From Nevskiaceae bacterium (GTDB taxonomy: Bacteria > Pseudomonadota > Gammaproteobacteria > Steroidobacterales > Steroidobacteraceae), in the NCBI GenBank assembly GCA_031277355.1, contig JAITMN010000104.1, forward strand, positions 1 to 8,752: 8,752 nt of DNA. The letters are read 5' to 3'. The stretch's first letter is position 1. Every line of letters starts with the position of its first letter. Made by a program: the position numbers and the translations under genes. A model generated the notes under the pieces. That model did no database searches. It was given only the letters and a program-made list of their open reading frames with translations, and was not told the DNA's origin. Of the stretch, positions 6,726 to 8,752 are shown in pieces.

Positions 6726-6744
6726 AAAACACCTGCGGGCAGTG
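6726..6744 (-). terminator. Weak candidate terminator of the tRNA operon
   Basis: Reading leftward after tRNA-Lys, CACTGCCCGCAGGTG can form a short bulged hairpin followed by TTTT. A TTTTT run also directly follows the tRNA CCA end (6759-6755). The stem is short, and the T-run overlaps the candidate -35 of the antitoxin promoter. Confidence 0.25.
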
Positions 6745-6759
6745 GCACAGATCGAAAAA

Positions 6760-6835
<76 letters not shown>

Positions 6836-6849
6836 ATTGTGAAAATGGG

Positions 6850-6926
6850 TGGGGTGGACGACGGGACTCGAACCCGCGACAGCCGGAATCACAATCCGGG
6901 ACTCTACCAGCTGAGCTACGTCCACC
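6850..6926 (-). tRNA. tRNA-His (anticodon GTG)
   Basis: The acceptor GTGGACG/CGTCCAC is preceded by an encoded extra G opposite discriminator C, the G-1:C73 identity pair of bacterial histidine tRNA. Anticodon stem CCGGA/TCCGG holds loop TTGTGAT. CCA is encoded. It is spaced 14 nt from tRNA-Lys. Confidence 0.97.
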
Positions 6927-6945
6927 ATCGCACACGTAACCAGTC

Positions 6946-7022
6946 TGGCGCGCCCGGCAGGAATCGAACCTGCGACCCTCGGCTTAGAAGGCCGATGCTC
7001 TATCCGACTGAGCTACGGGCGC
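6946..7022 (-). tRNA. tRNA-Arg (anticodon TCT)
   Basis: Acceptor GCGCCCG/CGGGCGC, anticodon stem TCGGC/GCCGA with loop CTTCTAA, T stem GCAGG/CCTGC, discriminator G and encoded CCA. It reads AGA/AGG, which are rare codons in a GC-rich genome. It is spaced 19 nt from tRNA-His. Confidence 0.97.
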
Positions 7023-7247
<225 letters not shown>

Positions 7248-7270
7248 GAACTGCCGGCCGACCGGCGCGG

Positions 7271-7298
7271 ATGATACCCTACCGGGCTTCCACAATAA
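7271..7298 (-). promoter_or_regulatory. Candidate promoter of the tRNA cluster
   Basis: Reading leftward, TATCAT (7276-7271) matches five of six -10 bases and is followed by a GC-rich discriminator (CCGCGCCGG), a mark of growth-rate-controlled stable RNA promoters. TTATTG (7298-7293) at 16 nt is only a weak -35. The site lies in the 81-nt gap shared with the divergent folD gene. Confidence 0.4.
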
Positions 7299-7328
7299 CG
7301 ACCGAATCCTAAGGGGGCTTCGTAAACC

Positions 7329-8183
7329 ATGACCGCCAAAGTCATCGACGGCAAGGCTATCGCGCAGGCGCTGCGCGAGGAAATCAAGACTCAGGTGTCG
7401 GCATTGCGCGAGGCCGGACAGCGGCCGCCCGGCCTTGCGGTGGTGATCGTCGGCGAGGACCCGGCCTCGCAAATCTATGTGCGCAACAAGCATCTGGCTA
7501 CCGAAGCGGCAGGCATGCGCTCGATCATGAAGGTGCTGCCGGCCACCGCGAGTCAGCAGCAGGTGCTCGATGTGGTGGCTGAGCTGAACGCCGACGCCAC
7601 CGTCGATGGCATCCTCGTGCAGCTGCCGGTGCCCAAACAGATCGACGGCGCAGCGGTGATCGACGCCATCGCCGTTGAAAAAGATGTCGATGGTTTCAAT
7701 CCCGAGAACCTGGGGCTGCTGGCGCAGCGCACGCCGCGTCTGCGTCCGTGTACGCCCTATGGCTGCATGAAGATGCTGGAATTCGAGGGCATCAATCCTG
7801 CGGGCATGGATGCGGTGGTGCTGGGTCAGTCGAACATCGTCGGCCGTCCTGCGGCGCTGGAATTGCTGATGAAGGGCGCGACGGTCACGATCTGCCACAG
7901 CCGCACGAAGGATTTGCCCGGCCATGTGCGCCGCGCTGATCTGATCGTCGCGGGCATCGGCAAACCCGAATTCGTGCAGGGCGATTGGATCAAGCCGGGT
8001 GCGGTGGTGCTCGATGTGGGCATCAATCGCCTGCCTTCGGGCAAGGTGGTGGGCGATGTGGACTACGCGGCGGCAAGCCAGCGCGCCGGCTACATCACGC
8101 CGGTGCCGGGCGGTGTGGGTCCGATGACCATTGCGATGCTGATTCAAAACACGCTGGAAGCCTATCGGCTGCGTAACGCCTGA
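7329..8183 (+). CDS. folD: Bifunctional 5,10-methylenetetrahydrofolate dehydrogenase / methenyltetrahydrofolate cyclohydrolase
   Basis: A cytoplasmic enzyme that interconverts 5,10-methylene-, 5,10-methenyl- and 10-formyl-tetrahydrofolate with NADP, feeding purine and formyl-Met synthesis. At 284 residues it is full length. Catalytic and folate-site residues are in place: Y50 and K54 in YVRNK, Q98 in LVQLP, D121 in EKDVDGF. The nucleotide-binding loop GQSNIVGRP (166-174) and the C-terminal signature PVPGGVGPMT (258-267) are intact, as are PCTPYGCM (140-147) and VLDVGINR (227-234). The start follows AAGGGGG with an 11-nt spacer. It is divergent from the tRNA cluster and directly followed by the GAF-protein gene. 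Confidence 0.98.
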   Translation: MTAKVIDGKAIAQALREEIKTQVSALREAGQRPPGLAVVIVGEDPASQIYVRNKHLATEAAGMRSIMKVLPATASQQQVLDVVAELNADATVDGILVQLPVPKQIDGAAVIDAIAVEKDVDGFNPENLGLLAQRTPRLRPCTPYGCMKMLEFEGINPAGMDAVVLGQSNIVGRPAALELLMKGATVTICHSRTKDLPGHVRRADLIVAGIGKPEFVQGDWIKPGAVVLDVGINRLPSGKVVGDVDYAAASQRAGYITPVPGGVGPMTIAMLIQNTLEAYRLRNA

Positions 8184-8752
8184 ATGTCGGCCAAGCCCGC
8201 TGATCCATCGGTTGCGCCGGCCACCTTCGGTCAGCGCATCGTCATGGTTTTGCGGGAGCTGCTGCCGGACGGCGGCGCGGCGGCGGCGCACTGGCGCGGC
8301 TATCGTTTGGGCGAGGGCAGCGTCACCGTGCCCGACGCGGCAACCGGCTTGCGCGAACGGATCGAACGGGCGCGGGCCGGCACGGCGGCGGCGAAGACTG
8401 GCGATGTGGGCGAGCCGCCGGTGTCGGCGTGGAATACCGCCGATGGGCGCGCGTGGCTCACGGTTTCATTGCCGCAGGCGAGCGCAACGGAGCATCATGC
8501 CTGGTTGACTCACGCGCAGCCGCTGGTGGCAACAGTGCTGGAACTGGCGCACGCGCAATCGCAAATCTCCGAGCTGGAGCGATCCAAACGCCTGCAACAG
8601 GCGTTGTATGAAATCGCCGATCTGGCCGGCGCCGACCTTGAAATGATTGAAATGCTGCGCCGTATTCACGGCGTGCTGGGCACGCTGATGTATGCGGGCA
8701 ATTGCTACATCGTGCTGTATGACGATCAGCGCGAGACGATGCGCTTTTTGTA
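8184..8752 (+). CDS. GAF-domain signalling protein, N-terminal part (probably a GGDEF/EAL-type sensor)
   Basis: 189 whole codons are visible and the frame is open at the right edge. Residues 1-115 are an Ala-rich region with no recognised domain. A predicted coiled-coil or linker helix (about 117-140, LELAHAQSQISELERSK) leads into RLQQALYEIADLAG and LRRIHGVLGTLMYAGNCYIVLYD (from about 136), the start of a GAF domain. I know this form mainly from proteobacterial diguanylate cyclases and phosphodiesterases, so a c-di-GMP role is likely, but the output domain is outside the window. No signal peptide or membrane segment is seen. The ATG begins at the base after the folD stop (TGAATG) with only a weak Shine-Dalgarno sequence, so expression is probably coupled to folD. 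Confidence 0.75.
   Translation, partial: MSAKPADPSVAPATFGQRIVMVLRELLPDGGAAAAHWRGYRLGEGSVTVPDAATGLRERIERARAGTAAAKTGDVGEPPVSAWNTADGRAWLTVSLPQASATEHHAWLTHAQPLVATVLELAHAQSQISELERSKRLQQALYEIADLAGADLEMIEMLRRIHGVLGTLMYAGNCYIVLYDDQRETMRFL

Overview
The window looks like chromosomal DNA of a GC-rich proteobacterium. A gammaproteobacterium related to Xanthomonadales is my best guess. This rests on the tRNA set Pro(TGG)-Arg(TCT)-His(GTG)-Lys(CTT) beside folD, on FolD catalytic residues numbered exactly as in the E. coli enzyme, and on the style of the GAF protein after folD. The lineage is inference from memory, not a search result.

Positions 1-5081 (minus strand) hold a tight run of four genes, apparently one operon read right to left. 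They are an exported protein of unknown family (3858-5072), an exported protein with a FlgT/LPP20-like N-terminal domain (2770-3867, overlapping the first by 10 nt), a small exported Ala-rich helical protein (2080-2733), and a membrane-anchored Ser/Thr protein kinase (from 2071, cut by the left edge). The kinase has a complete catalytic domain, one membrane helix, and a periplasmic part that resembles FlgT-N followed by the start of a CsgG/LpoB-like domain. Three exported proteins plus a kinase whose outer part matches one of them in fold type suggest an envelope signalling or assembly system. I do not recognise it as a described one, and it is the most interesting part of the window.

Positions 5082-6759 look like a small accessory segment. 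It contains a Uma2-family (PD-(D/E)XK-like) protein gene at 5309-5875 (+). Convergent to it is a two-gene toxin-antitoxin-type module on the minus strand: an RHH/DUF433-type antitoxin (6271-6690) and a DUF5615 PIN-like protein (5909-6274) joined by a GTGA overlap. A perfect 17-bp palindrome containing a -10-like hexamer abuts the antitoxin start codon. A 38-nt imperfect repeat links the intergenic region before Uma2 with the middle of the antitoxin gene.

Positions 6760-7247 hold four tRNA genes on the minus strand, all with encoded CCA. A 148-nt spacer with a GC-rich hairpin and a TATACT hexamer separates tRNA-Pro from tRNA-Arg. Positions 7329-8183 (+) encode FolD, which makes C1-folate intermediates. 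Its stop codon is followed directly by the start of a gene for a GAF-domain signalling protein that runs off the right edge. No stretch over 300 nt lacks a gene. The longest gaps are 5082-5308 and 7023-7170, and both are described below.
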